Part shown: piece after piece, positions 13,640-13,842 of the stretch
How the letters are laid out: every line of letters begins with the position of its first letter
How positions within the stretch are numbered: position 1 is the first letter of the stretch
Origin: Spirochaetae bacterium HGW-Spirochaetae-7
GTDB taxonomy: Bacteria; Spirochaetota; Spirochaetia; Treponematales; UBA12059
Assembly (NCBI GenBank): GCA_002839245.1
Contig: PGXR01000052.1
Coordinates: forward strand, 1 to 13,842
DNA length: 13,842 bases
Reading direction: 5' to 3'
Notes under the pieces: generated by a model
Database searches by the model: none
What the model saw: only the letters and a program-made list of their open reading frames with translations
Told to the model about the DNA's origin: nothing
Program-made: the position numbers and the translations under genes

Positions 13640-13842
13640 ATGGATATCGCATACGGCAAGGCACTCTTCGTCGATCTCGGGACAGGTGCCCAGCGGAGCG
13701 AGGTCCTCGACGAATCCATCCTCCGGAAGTACATCGGCGGCTCGGGAATCGCGACCTGGCTTTTAATCAGCATGGCGCCTCCGGGCATTGACGCCTTCGA
13801 CCCAGGCAATCCGCTTGTCTTTGCGGTGGGGCCGCTATGCGG
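13640..13842 (+). CDS. Aldehyde:ferredoxin oxidoreductase family protein, N-terminal fragment
   Basis: The first 67 codons of a gene that runs off the window. The product begins MDIAYGKALFVDLGTGAQRS. It continues with KYIGGSGIATWLL (residues 30-42), PPGIDAFDPGNPLVFAVGPL (47-66), matching the N-terminal tungstopterin-binding domain of AOR-family enzymes. These use a tungsten bis-pterin cofactor and one 4Fe-4S cluster to oxidise aldehydes to acids with ferredoxin. The cluster cysteines would lie beyond the window, so the exact subfamily (AOR, FOR, GOR or other) cannot be told. GAGGAG (13628-13633) lies 6 nt before the ATG. The family implies anaerobic metabolism. Confidence 0.9.
   Translation, partial: MDIAYGKALFVDLGTGAQRSEVLDESILRKYIGGSGIATWLLISMAPPGIDAFDPGNPLVFAVGPLC

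Noticed and set aside
13519..13809. Minus-strand 96-aa and plus-strand 77-aa ORFs at the right end
   Set aside because: They overlap the AOR-family coding start in wrong frames, and the AOR frame matches a known protein family over its full visible length.

Overview
The window is about 13.8 kb of GC-rich bacterial chromosome (roughly 60 % G+C by eye). Gene starts mostly carry strong GGAGG-type ribosome binding sites. The gene types suggest a spirochaete-like (Spirochaetota) anaerobe: lipoproteins with relaxed lipoboxes, LVIVD-repeat and TPR surface proteins, a membrane class III adenylate cyclase with a short C-terminal helical tail, and an aldehyde:ferredoxin oxidoreductase. This assignment rests on gene style only, with no phylogenetic marker, so it is moderate at best.

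Layout. Positions 1-79 are a tRNA-Leu(GAG) lacking its first three nucleotides at the window edge, followed by a strong terminator. Then comes a gene-free stretch (119-417) holding a compact GC-rich element at 125-264. Its ends are an inverted copy and a direct copy of the tRNA 3' end. A small hairpin and a second terminator follow. Next, on the minus strand, are an FLVCR-like MFS transporter (418-1611) and, upstream of it, an 86-residue helical protein of unknown function (1709-1969). A plus-strand gene (2115-3035) encodes an exported c-type cytochrome domain joined to a four-helix, histidine-bearing membrane domain. It converges on the next gene across a stable hairpin.

The centre (3082-11830) is two divergent two-gene operons. 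Leftward are a lipoprotein with two FN3-like domains and about fourteen LVIVD propeller repeats, then a translationally coupled exported protein with a beta-rich, barrel-like N-terminus, a transglutaminase-like core and TPRs. Rightward are a TPR lipoprotein and a six-TM adenylate cyclase with an extracytoplasmic sensor region and a class IIIb-type active site. The arrangement suggests, but does not prove, an envelope-sensing module that reports through cAMP.

The right end holds an RhlE-like DEAD-box RNA helicase (11977-13488) and the first 67 codons of a tungsten aldehyde:ferredoxin oxidoreductase family enzyme (13640 to the window end). An extended -10 promoter and a leader hairpin precede that last gene. 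No insertion sequence, CRISPR array or replication origin was seen.
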